A DNA stretch of 64,000 bases from Branchiostoma floridae (taxonomy: Eukaryota; Chordata; Leptocardii; Amphioxiformes; Branchiostomatidae): positions 18,998,585-19,062,584 of the forward strand of contig NC_049981.1 of assembly GCF_000003815.2 (NCBI RefSeq), in the 5' to 3' direction. The notes beneath the pieces are model-generated. The model saw only the letters and a list, made by a program, of their open reading frames with translations. It was not told the DNA's origin and did no database searches. Shown here piece after piece: positions 12,229 through 21,330 of the stretch. Position 1 is the stretch's first letter. Every line of letters begins with the position of its first letter. A program made the position numbers and the translations under genes.

Positions 12229-12330
12229 CTGTTTGGTGGTGGCGTTTGCCTCTGCACCATACTCCAGTAGGGTTGTAGCTATTTCCATCTGGTTCTTCTT
12301 GGCAGCAATGTGAAGCGGGGTATAGCCATT
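12229..12330 (-). CDS. ANK: Ankyrin exon: repeat 19
   Basis: 34 codons, [20 protein letters not shown]... ending NATTKQ, acceptor TCTGTACAG, donor CAG|GTAACG, phase 0. The extra final Q is the first residue of repeat 20, so the following exon is one codon short (32). This offset matters for the duplicated repeat-20 exons. Confidence 0.98.
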
Positions 12331-12742
12331 CTGTACAGAACACATACAGGAGCATAAGTGGGATTCACACATCCTATAAGACAGCCAACTTTTTTAGGCA
12401 TTTATGCTGCTCCCAAAGGAGCCCTAAACTCCAGAATTAAGTGTTATTTTCCAATAATTGTTATATTCCAATAGATCATCAAAGAATACTTTTTGCAGAA
12501 TTCCACTTGTGGTGAATTACAGGAAGTGTGCTTTGTAAAACAGGATAAGTGGTAACAGTCCTAAGGGCAATACTGACTGGTTATACATTTTGCAATGCAG
12601 CTAGGTGTCTCTGCTAACACTATGGTCTCAAAATAAATACAAGCAGTCAATATTGCCCTGGTGACAAGCAGGCAAGAAACGGTCCTGTGTTAAGAACCTT
12701 AAGCTTGTTACCCACGGATAAAAACACAACGAAGGACCTTAC

Positions 12743-12841
12743 CTTAGCAGTTGCGTGGGGTGATGCTCCCTGGTCCAAGAGCAGAAGCGCTACGTTCACA
12801 TTGTCATAGTGGGCTGCCACATGTAGGGGGGTCAGGCCATT
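12743..12841 (-). CDS. ANK: Ankyrin exon: repeat 18
   Basis: 33 codons, [20 protein letters not shown]... ending SPHATAK, acceptor ATGTTTCAG, donor AAG|GTAAGG, phase 0. [14 protein letters not shown] and GASPHATAK are nearly invariant across ankyrins. Confidence 0.98.
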
Positions 12842-13425
12842 CTGAAACATTGGTATAAAGAGAAAAGTCAACCAAAAATATCCATAATGTCAACACTCTA
12901 CACCATACAAAAAGGTCACCAATCAATGACCTTCATACAAGGCATAATACACTTCACTGCACTCTGAGCACAACATTGTGCCTCATAAAAAAAAGCTTGC
13001 ACCCAAGTGTTCCAGCATAGCAGCACAGAGTACTAGATATTAAAGTTAAGGATGTAATAAATGAAGAATTCCCAGGCCTCTTTTAATTCCGATTTTTTTC
13101 CTTCTTAGATTGATCTTTAACTACCTCTGAGCTATGTCTCTTAAGTATATATTGATAAAACACATGCATGAGGCACCTGGAGAAAACCCTTCATTTTGGT
13201 CAATTTCATTTCCTGGCACATATCTGGGACTTTTCTGTCACCTTAAACCCCCAACTAAATCTGTATGACATGTTAGTTTCCCAGACATGTACATGCCTAG
13301 CATTCAAGTAGCATACTGAAAGTGTGGACAGACAGGACCAGTGACAAACAAACCTCCATTTCATAAGGTAACAATGATTGACAAATCACAATCTACAGAT
13401 GAGAAGAAAATAAAGTTGACCTTAC

Positions 13426-13524
13426 CTTGCCGGCTGCGTCAGGGGAGGCGTATCTGCGCAGCAGGAGGGACGCCACCTCCAGGGTGCCGTACTTGGCAGC
13501 CACGTGGAGGGGAGTGAACCCTTT
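13426..13524 (-). CDS. ANK: Ankyrin exon: repeat 17
   Basis: 33 codons, [20 protein letters not shown]... ending SPDAAGK, acceptor GCCCCACAG, donor AAG|GTAAGG, phase 0. [13 protein letters not shown] and the terminal AGK match repeat 17. The exon is noticeably more GC-rich than its introns. Confidence 0.97.
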
Positions 13525-13976
13525 CTGTGGGGCGAGAATGGAGGAACCGAGGAATATGAATCTCCATATTGGAAAAGACTGTATCCAATTTCATTCAATG
13601 TCAAAGAGTTCACTAACAGAATAATCAAGATTGTAACTGCTACACGATTTTAAATTTTCAACTGTTTGTATCATTTTGTTTCTGAACCCTGGAAGATGAC
13701 CTTCATCTTATGTAAAGGGGTAAAGGGTATCGCAATAAACTGGTGATACACTAAACAAATCCATATTTCTCTGCAGTAAGCTTAGTGTCCACAATGTAAT
13801 GTTCTTGTCGCAAATTGAATAAAGTCAAAGAAACACAGCATATTAAATGCACTCCTGCATGTTTTAACTGGCCATACCTGGGGGTGGTACACATTCTTTT
13901 TCAAAGTGAAGGATGTGTTTAACCTAGCAGATGCAGTAACTACAAGGCTAACTCCTTAAGAGCTCATGTTACAAAC

Positions 13977-14174
13977 CTTGGTGGTCATGGACAGCGAGGC
14001 GCCGTGCTCCAGCAGTACTGAAGCCACGTCCTCGTGACCCTCCTTGGCGGCAATGTGCAACGCAGTGTACAGGTCCTTGGTGGTTGCATCAGGCGAGGCG
14101 CCGTGCTGAAGCAGCAGGATGACATTCTCGACGTTGCCGAGTCTGGCTGCGATGTGCAGAGGAGTCTGGTCCTC
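13977..14174 (-). CDS. ANK: Ankyrin exon: repeats 15 and 16 (fused)
   Basis: 66 codons (198 nt). Repeat 15 is [20 protein letters not shown]... to SPDATTK; repeat 16 is [20 protein letters not shown]... to LSMTTK. Acceptor TTGCCCCCAG, donor AAG|GTTTGT, phase 0. The double-repeat exon of the same length exists in vertebrates. The minus-strand ORF calls over it are in another frame. Confidence 0.97.
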
Positions 14175-14533
14175 CTGGGGGCAATGGAGGCATGTACAAC
14201 GTTAAACACACATCTTCAGTGCAATGTCAAGTGAAAGTTTCCTGTTGACTCATATTAAATGTATAGCATGTATAATCCCTTCAGCTTAACACGCCAGCTT
14301 TTCAGGCATGGTGTGCGGCAGCAGCACACCTGACCTTTGCACATTGATCTTTGAGCATTGCTTAAACTGCCTATCTAATTAAGATACTCCTACAGGCAAC
14401 AAGTTCCACTCTACGAAAGTTCTAGAGAAAACACCTCAACATTTTGCTGTAGATTCTCATGTTTCTTTTCAACTCACATACTTGTAAATACATGTGTATA
14501 TAATCTACAGAGACAGACACAACCCTGCCTTAC

Positions 14534-14632
14534 CCGTGCCCTTGCGTCTACTTGGGCTCCGTTCCTCAGCAAGATGCGGATGATCTCGGTCTGGTTGGCA
14601 CGTGCTGCCAAGTGCAGAGGGGTCTCCCCGCG
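14534..14632 (-). CDS. ANK: Ankyrin exon: repeat 14
   Basis: 33 codons, [20 protein letters not shown]... ending QVDARAR, acceptor GTTTCCAG, donor CGG|GTAAGG, phase 0. RGET.LH.AARA and LLRNGA.VDARAR identify repeat 14. Confidence 0.97.
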
Positions 14633-14953
14633 CTGGAAACAACAAGCAGTCAAAAATACATACATACATGTCTCATACATAAATGACAACTTTTGACATC
14701 ATTGAAGATTCAAATGGTACAAATGGATCAAGCAAAACATATCTTATGGCACAGCAAATGAAAAGTGTCAATGTTCTGTACAAAGATGAATACTTTAAAT
14801 CTATTTGTTACACTTTAAGTGCATATACATTATATGTAACATCCAAATAATTTTGACATCTAATACATTCACTGACAAAACAGTAACAGGGCCAGAGCTC
14901 TAACTACTGACATCCAGAAAGCTTTGCTCTTTTTTAGGGACACTACAACAAGG

Positions 14954-14974
14954 TTCAGCACCAAGGACAGATGC
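14954..14974 (+). promoter_or_regulatory. RE1/NRSE-like motif
   Basis: TTCAGCACCAAGGACAG, then ATGC. Both half-sites of the REST/NRSF RE1 consensus (TTCAGCACC and GGACAG) are exact with the right spacing; the 3' end is poor. It lies in the intron between repeats 13 and 14. Binding is inferred. Confidence 0.4.
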
Positions 14975-15365
14975 AGTTTTCCATCTTGTAAATGGTTGAT
15001 GCCTTTCTGAACAGTCTTTGCCATATCAGAGTGCTTCTTAACTTTTGGGGAGACAAAAAGAAAAAATGTAGGTATAGCAACATCACGTTTTCTAGATATA
15101 TGACAGTACTTTGATGAATGACATAAATTATGGAAAGTAAGAAAGTGTATCTGTTAGGATTCGAGCACGAGTCAAAAAGTCTAAACCCCAAATCAACTAT
15201 GCAATGAAACACCACAGATTAGAGTTTGCCAGTACAGCTCCAATGACGGAGCATGCCAACTTTTATCAAAATGGAGATGACGGTCTACAGGACAGTAATT
15301 ACCATAACAGACAAGCTTACAACAAGCTGCTACTCCTGTAGTAAAGAGTTAAGTAAGATACTGAC

Positions 15366-15464
15366 CACGTTGGTGGCGTCGGGAGAGGCTCCATTCTGCA
15401 GCAGAAGGAGGACGATGTTCATGTGTCCCATGAAGGCAGCAACATGGATGGGGGTCAGACCAGA
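15366..15464 (-). CDS. ANK: Ankyrin exon: repeat 13
   Basis: 33 codons, [20 protein letters not shown]... ending SPDATNV, acceptor GTCCCCAG, donor GTG|GTCAGT, phase 0. [14 protein letters not shown] and [11 protein letters not shown] identify repeat 13. Confidence 0.97.
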
Positions 15465-15696
15465 CTGGGGACAAAACAACATCCGTCAACACAGCCTCCA
15501 CACCTTCATAATAGCATTACAGAGGTTACAGTCTTTGAAACATAGATCAACTTGATATACAAATGGTCCCCCAGCAAAAAAGCTGGTTACCTAGGTATGT
15601 AGAAAGACTTATAAAGAATATTGCAGGGTACATACTCTCAATTTTGAATAAACACCAAAAAACCCCAAAAAATTCATCAGTGACAGCCAAATACAG

Positions 15697-15793
15697 TTCA
15701 GTACCAAGGACAGGAGGAACTTTCATCTGGTAGACACCCACACATCCAACATACATTTCTCTTTGAACACAATTCAGCACCAGGAACAGAGTC
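15697..15793 (+). promoter_or_regulatory. Two weaker RE1-like motifs
   Basis: TTCAGTACCAAGGACAGG at 15697 (one change in the left half-site) and TTCAGCACCAGGAACAG at 15773 (left half exact, right half shifted and changed). Confidence 0.3.
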
Positions 15794-16131
15794 ACAAAGC
15801 GCACAATGAAAGAATCTTTCCTCACAGGAAACATATCAATTGAAAGCATTACAGATTATATCCCTTATTTCCAATAGTAGGCAAGGAAAAAAATCTAACA
15901 ACTGGATAAATTCCTCATTACTGTTTGAACATAAAAAAAGAGCTATCTACCAGTTTTTATGTAGTGCTCTAACAAGTCAAAATTTAATCATTTCAAGGTC
16001 TCATGAAGACTGACCCAAATGCCAAATAACAAGACAATCCATTTAGGCCTTCTCGATTCAGTTCACAGACTCACAAACACATAATACCCAAAACAAAATC
16101 TTTTGATGAAGGTACATGTAATAACTCTTAC

Positions 16132-16230
16132 CTCAGTGACAGCATGGATGGAGGCGCCATGTTTGAGCAGCAGTTCAACCACTTTGATCCTGTTCTTCTT
16201 ACATGCAATGTGTAGGGGGGTGATACATAA
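16132..16230 (-). CDS. ANK: Ankyrin exon: repeat 12, acceptor site missing (damaged or misassembled)
   Basis: From the [10 protein letters not shown] motif onward the frame is intact: [20 protein letters not shown] ending IHAVTE with donor GAG|GTAAGA, phase 0, clearly repeat 12. At the expected start, where N-G-F preceded by AG should stand, the sequence reads TTA TGT ATC with no AG. Upstream AGs (after ATAAG and after AAAGCAG) are out of frame, and a stop lies in the correct frame nine bases before position 16230. The exon is 99 nt, so skipping it would keep the frame and remove one repeat. A sequence or assembly error, a haplotype lesion or exon loss could explain it. The upper boundary is the expected one, not observed. 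Confidence 0.7.
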
Positions 16231-16431
16231 AAAGACATCTTATTGATCTGCTTTTGTTACAAAGAGCTCACATCAAAGGAAAGAGTTCTGCCAAGACAAT
16301 TCCTTCTTGAACATGATGACTTTATTTAGATATATTGGTGTTACATCATCTTTCAATATATCATATAGCTAAGATTACACACCATGGTACTACACCATTA
16401 CAGAAGGCTGCAGACATCTTGTTATCCTTAC

Positions 16432-16530
16432 CAGAGCCCGTGCATCGGGGTTTGCCTTCCTGTCCAGGAGCAGCTTAGCCACCCGGACATGTCCGCAGTG
16501 GGCAGCCACATGGAGAGCAGTCAGGTAGTC
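16432..16530 (-). CDS. ANK: Ankyrin exon: repeat 11
   Basis: 33 codons, [20 protein letters not shown]... ending NPDARAL, acceptor GGCATACAG, donor CTG|GTAAGG, phase 0. [14 protein letters not shown] and ANPxARAL identify repeat 11. Confidence 0.97.
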
Positions 16531-16810
16531 CTGTATGCCATGAGACAAAGACAACACAAGGTTCAGTAGGGTAACAGTTAGCTCTGGACAAATGTGATAA
16601 GTCTGCCACATTGCACTACTAGCTAAACATCATGCCTCTGGAGAGGACACCACCTTATATGTTTACCATGACTTGTAACAAGAGTTTATATGTAGCTATG
16701 TATAAAGCGTTTTGTAAAAAAAATCAATGCAATTCAGTGGTACATTGAACCATATTACTTCTATGCGCTTATCTAACAATAGAATTGAACTGAAGGCTGT
16801 TTGTACTGAC

Positions 16811-16909
16811 CACAGTGACTTCATCCACGGGTGCCTTGTGGTACAGGAGAATACGAGCACTGTCCACATGGTCTCCTTGGGCAGCCATGTGCAGGGGAGC
16901 CAGGCCGTT
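16811..16909 (-). CDS. ANK: Ankyrin exon: repeat 10
   Basis: 33 codons, NGLAPLHMAAQGDHVDSARI... ending PVDEVTV, acceptor TTTTCCCCAG, donor GTG|GTCAGT, phase 0. The atypical AAQGDHVD and the terminal VDEVT match vertebrate VDDVT. Confidence 0.97.
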
Positions 16910-17019
16910 CTGGGGAAAACACACAAACATCAGGGATGAAACTAAGAATAAGACGAGCAGATTATTCAAGACACAATCACAGTCAAACCTATTGATATGA
17001 CCACCTCTAATCAAAAAGA

Positions 17020-17073
17020 TTTGAACTCCCACCCCATTTTGAGTTGACAACCCTAACAACTAGACCATCTTGT
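17020..17073 (-). repeat. tRNA-derived SINE head fragment
   Basis: Minus strand GGTCTAGTTGTTAGGGTTGT, CAACTC, then GGGAGTTCAAATC, matching the core seen at 45523. It ends about 25 bp from the repeat-9 donor site. Confidence 0.5.
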
Positions 17074-17097
17074 TTGAAGTAAGAGGAAGTGACATAC

Positions 17098-17196
17098 CTT
17101 AGTCTTGGCGAGGATGGGGGCTCCTCTCTCCAACAGCAGGTCAACGACCTGATCATGGCCGCTACGGGCAGCACAGTGTAGGGGCGTTAGGCCATC
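17098..17196 (-). CDS. ANK: Ankyrin exon: repeat 9
   Basis: 33 codons, [20 protein letters not shown]... ending PILAKTK, acceptor CCTCCCAG, donor AAG|GTATGT, phase 0. [18 protein letters not shown] is essentially invariant with vertebrates. A tRNA-like SINE fragment begins about 25 bp downstream of the donor. Confidence 0.97.
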
Positions 17197-17630
17197 CTGG
17201 GAGGAAACACCAAACACCAGTCATGTCATACATGGGCTGTGATAAAGTTTGATGCTGGGACCCATCAGTATTTTATAAAATTTCTACTTGTATCACAAGA
17301 ATGGTTCATGTGCTGTGTATTCTGTATCACATTCTGTTCTCACCTACCCAACACAGAGAAAAGGCATAATCTTGCCACTGCCACCAGATAACGCATTTCA
17401 ACCTTACACATATATTGTTACCAGTCTACCCTTTAATCTAGTGTTCACATATCTTTCTGATTTTTCAAAACTATAAAAAAACATCTTCAAGATACTCCAG
17501 CTTGGTACTAACTTTTCTGTCCTGAAAACAAAGTTCAAGCAATACTTTCCATTTTTGGGCATTCACAAGACACATGCAACTTTAGGAACCCTACTAGTTT
17601 TCTTTTTATCCTCAAGGAGACACCACTTAC

Positions 17631-17729
17631 CCTTGTCTTACTGTCGATAGCCCCTCCTCTGTCCATCAGAAGGGTGACCATGTTGACACGGCCCCATTTT
17701 GCTGCCACATGCAGTGGTGTGATGCCATT
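17631..17729 (-). CDS. ANK: Ankyrin exon: repeat 8
   Basis: 33 codons, [20 protein letters not shown]... ending AIDSKTR, acceptor CATACAG, donor AGG|GTAAGT, phase 0. [14 protein letters not shown] parallels LLLDRGGQIDAKTR of the vertebrate repeat. Confidence 0.97.
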
Positions 17730-18099
17730 CTGTATGGGGGAAAACAATCCAAACATTTGAACAGGTTTGACTCAGTAGCCTTTAAATTCTTCATTTCCAG
17801 TATATAGTTTGATAACAAGAAATATTAACTTGATTATCAATATAAATATTCTATCAATTAAGTTGAAGTTGAACATTTATATTGATGATACATTCTAATT
17901 AGCTATACTATTACACAAACTGTCATTAAGTAGAAACACACAGTAAATAATTTGAACAGTGCTTTTACCCAATATCACTGTTTTATGTTTGAATTTATAC
18001 ATGTTATGAGGACAGTGCTTCTCATAGCACTGTTTTTTTTGTTCAATCCTCAGTAGATATATGTGAATAAAATGGGAAAATATGAGCAGTTTAACTCAC

Positions 18100-18198
18100 T
18101 CTGGCTGCAAAGTTGACGTTTGCTCCTCTGTTGAGCAGGAGAGTGCCGACATTGGTGTGACCGTAGTGTGCAGCGATGTGGAGGGGCGTGAAGCCACT
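18100..18198 (-). CDS. ANK: Ankyrin exon: repeat 7
   Basis: 33 codons, [20 protein letters not shown]... ending NVNFAAR, acceptor TTGAACGCAG, donor AGA|GTGAGT, phase 0. [13 protein letters not shown] and LLLNRGA match repeat 7 of vertebrate ankyrins. An ORF reading in another frame across it is a shadow. Confidence 0.96.
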
Positions 18199-19484
18199 CT
18201 GCGTTCAACACACAACCAATCGTTACATGGGCACAAGTCTTCAGTTTCTCATTGAGTTCAAAACACATACTTGGAAACGCGACATTAAATGTTAAATGAT
18301 ATAATGTACATGTATGTATGGAGTAGATGACAAAAAATGATGTTCCATTTGCTTCATAATAGCAATTTTATTCCTCTTTTACAATACGAAAAGACAGAAA
18401 GGACAGTTATGTGTATCACATGTACAGGAAACATCATGTTATCTTATTGCATCATACCAAGAAGGTATACCAATGAAGACATGTTGATTGGTTAGAGCAA
18501 CAAAATGAATATACGGGTGTAATAAAATCATCCAACAAACATACAAATGTTTCAAGTTGTCAAAGAAAGAAGAAAACCTCAACAAATGGGAGGTAGATTT
18601 AGAGTACTGGTCAGCTTCAAACAACTTAGGGTCCAGTAATAAAAATATCCAATGAAAGACTAATCAATTAGTAAAAAGAAAGAGACAGCGGTACAAGAGA
18701 CACTAACATTTGTGATGACACAGAGGGTTATGTATGATGATGTTTCACACTCACAGCAATTGCCAAAGTTCATATTAGTTACACACTAAACACATGCACA
18801 GGGCTAACAGTACCAACAAAGTTGGGCACATCATTGCCATTCCAAGAGACTCTGAAGAGTTGCCTAACTCTACAGTCCTACACATATAGTTAACCAATTT
18901 GTCCTAGAATGTAAAGTGGCACTGGGAAAATGGACAGCCAACCTGAATACTGCCACAAAGGGAGAGATGGATGAAGCTTTATGGCTGTAGATGCAAATTC
19001 AATGCATATATAGGTCAGTGTGAGCTATGGCTTCATGAAAATCAACTTCAGAATCTTTTAATGTTCGAGACACGGGAAAATCTCCATGACCTGTCTTGTC
19101 CAGTGATGAAAATTTGTTTGTTGAAGCTGTTGCAATGGACAAAAATTTCACTCCATCCATTCAAAAATCTGAACATCATGATATGACATTGATGAAAATT
19201 TATGTATTTTCTTAAGCATAAAATGACAGATTTTACAACAACAAAAATGAACAGCATATGCTCCCAAACAATGTGTGAGACCAAAACATTTAAACTGGAG
19301 ACAGCCCTATTATGCCATCTGGCATAATTATATTGGCAAGTTAAAAGACAAAAGCTTGACATGATATCAAATCATATAACTGCTTTCTTTGTAAAGCCAT
19401 CTCTTGGAATGACAAGGATGTCAGGGTTTAAAGACAAGTAGACACAAAGCACGAACACCAACGACACAGGAACGTGTTATTCAC

Positions 19485-19508
19485 CTCAGTTGCAGCATTG
19501 ACAGCCCA
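19485..19508 (-). CDS. ANK: Ankyrin microexon (24 nt, 8 codons)
   Basis: Acceptor CCATGCAAAG, then TGG GCT GTC AAT GCT GCA ACT GAG (WAVNAATE) and donor GAG|GTGAAT, phase 0. It sits exactly between the repeat 5-6 exon and repeat 7, where vertebrate ANK2 has MMVNRTTE; VN and TE are shared and the length is the same. The acceptor has a poor pyrimidine tract, so inclusion may be regulated. Skipping keeps the frame. It is too short for ORF finding and was located by position and splice sites. Confidence 0.75.
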
Positions 19509-21144
19509 CTTTGCATGGGGAGAGAACACATCAACATACATCACTACACACTACTTTGTACAGCCATGCACAACCAATGCTCTTCTCAGATCACACATAC
19601 ACTTTCAAGGAGAACCCTGAATCTTTTGCTTGATTTTCAAAGTTAAGTAGCAAAGCCTTGGCCAAAGCAGAAAGTATCCAGATCATAATTGGAAGAACTG
19701 GTATCATTTCTCTATGGTAGCAATTGCAAGCAGCAAAGTAAGAAAAAGGGCCAAGAAATACAGTGTACAGCTAGTTTCCTTTACCATATTAGAAAGGTGT
19801 TTTGAGTTAGAAGAGCAGTGGTTTGTGAAGAAAGTGCATACAAAAGCAGCAATGGCAAGACCAATTGTTAGCTACTGAGCATGAACAAGCTAGTAGCTGA
19901 GAGAGATAGTTGAGCTACACACTGTATTTGCATTTGTCTCTACAGGTCAGGCAAATTGCATGCATGCATATCTGTGCACTAACTTCATGTGTTGTACCAA
20001 ATTTAGCACTGTCTTAAGGGTGTAATTAGTCCAATGGTACATATTGAAAGACATGCTTTGTAAGTTCAATTTAAGTTTCACTAAAACCACTCCCATGCAC
20101 CTACTAGTAGAGTATGACTTAGTTCATGTATGAAATAGGCTGTGAAGTTAGAAGACTGGCAGTTACATGTAATCCTACTTAGGTAATTTTAAAAAGTACC
20201 ATATGACGTCCATGCTCCAAGGAATTCAATTGGTCTTGCCCACCAGACCATTTGCAAAATCACATCTTCTGCAGGCTTAGGAATATTTTTGGGATGGAGC
20301 CAGGCCTTGTAGAGCCATTCTCTCATGGCATCAGGGAAAGGTTTTATCTGGAATTTGTACTTCCACTTCACGTTCTCTGCTGTGGGTCCTTAATGAAAGT
20401 TTCTGTATATTTTTAACCCAGAAGGAGTGACGGGAATACTAAAGAGGGAAATCCTGAATTGAACCAGCTCAACATGTCACCTTGACTGAACTTCACTCTC
20501 CAGCTGATTTGTCACACTTAATCCAACCTCAAGGTCATCAGCATATACATTTTCTGATCAAATTGAAAGATAATATCATATCAATTTGTGTGTAGACTTT
20601 CGACTTACAATGATAATATACAAACTACAGTTGAAAGTGATATATCAATTTTCTCCACTGTAATTTATCATTCTATCTTGGAGTGAACTCACGAAGGTTA
20701 AATAGGAAATGAACTTGAAGTTACACAGCTGAAGAATCAATTATCTACTTCAGCATGTTGTGATTGGATGCAGAAAAACTTGTCAGGAATGACTTGGAAC
20801 GGAAAATTGGATTTTTCTTGGGCAGCCTAAACATCAATGGCTGAAAAGGTCATGGCTAAAAAGTTCCCACACAGAGCAAAACTTATTAACTTCAAAGTTG
20901 AGGCAGCTCTAATATCCTGTGTTTCTTATTTAATAATCTAATCAAATTCACTGACTTTAGGACAAGAAAAAGTGACAGGAGCTTACACTGAAAGGATTGG
21001 AGTTTGTATATTGTCTAAAGGGATTTGCATCTTGGAGCATGGACATGATTTTGCAAATGAGCTTTCTTGAACAGCAAACAAGCAAGCAGAAATAAGGACT
21101 TTAAAAAAAAGAGGTTTTTAGAAGCTGTTACAAGAAAAGCTCAC

Positions 21145-21330
21145 CTTGGAAGTGACATCTGCGTTGTGGTCATTTTGGAGCAGAAGTGCTGCAGCTTTGA
21201 CGTCATCTTTCCTCGCAGCGATGTGCAAGGCGGGGAGTCGGACACGTCCCTTTGTGTCATTCTCCAGAAGTACGGCCACCACCTTGTCGTGACCTTGTTG
21301 GAGGGCTACAGCCAGGGGTGTGAATCCATC
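21145..21330 (-). CDS. ANK: Ankyrin exon: repeats 5 and 6 (fused)
   Basis: 62 codons (186 nt) in one exon, acceptor TTCTTGCAG, donor AAG|GTGAGC, phase 0. It starts [20 protein letters not shown], passes through the short junction [20 protein letters not shown] and ends HNADVTSK. The shortened fifth repeat, the fusion and the exon length are the same as in vertebrate ankyrins, showing deep conservation of the gene structure. Confidence 0.97.

Larger units (their letters stand above)
7801..19484. other. Cluster of short introns between repeat exons
   Basis: Introns from about 0.1 to 1.3 kb separate the exons of repeats 7-24. They are AT-rich and hold the 39-bp direct repeat pair (8417, 11559), RE1-like motifs (14954, 15697, 15773) and a tRNA-like fragment (17020). 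Nothing else in them looks coding. Confidence 0.7.

Noticed and set aside
16132-16254. Using the upstream AAAGCAG as the acceptor of the repeat-12 exon
   Set aside because: The exon would read open but in the wrong frame and end in phase 2, destroying the repeat and shifting everything downstream.
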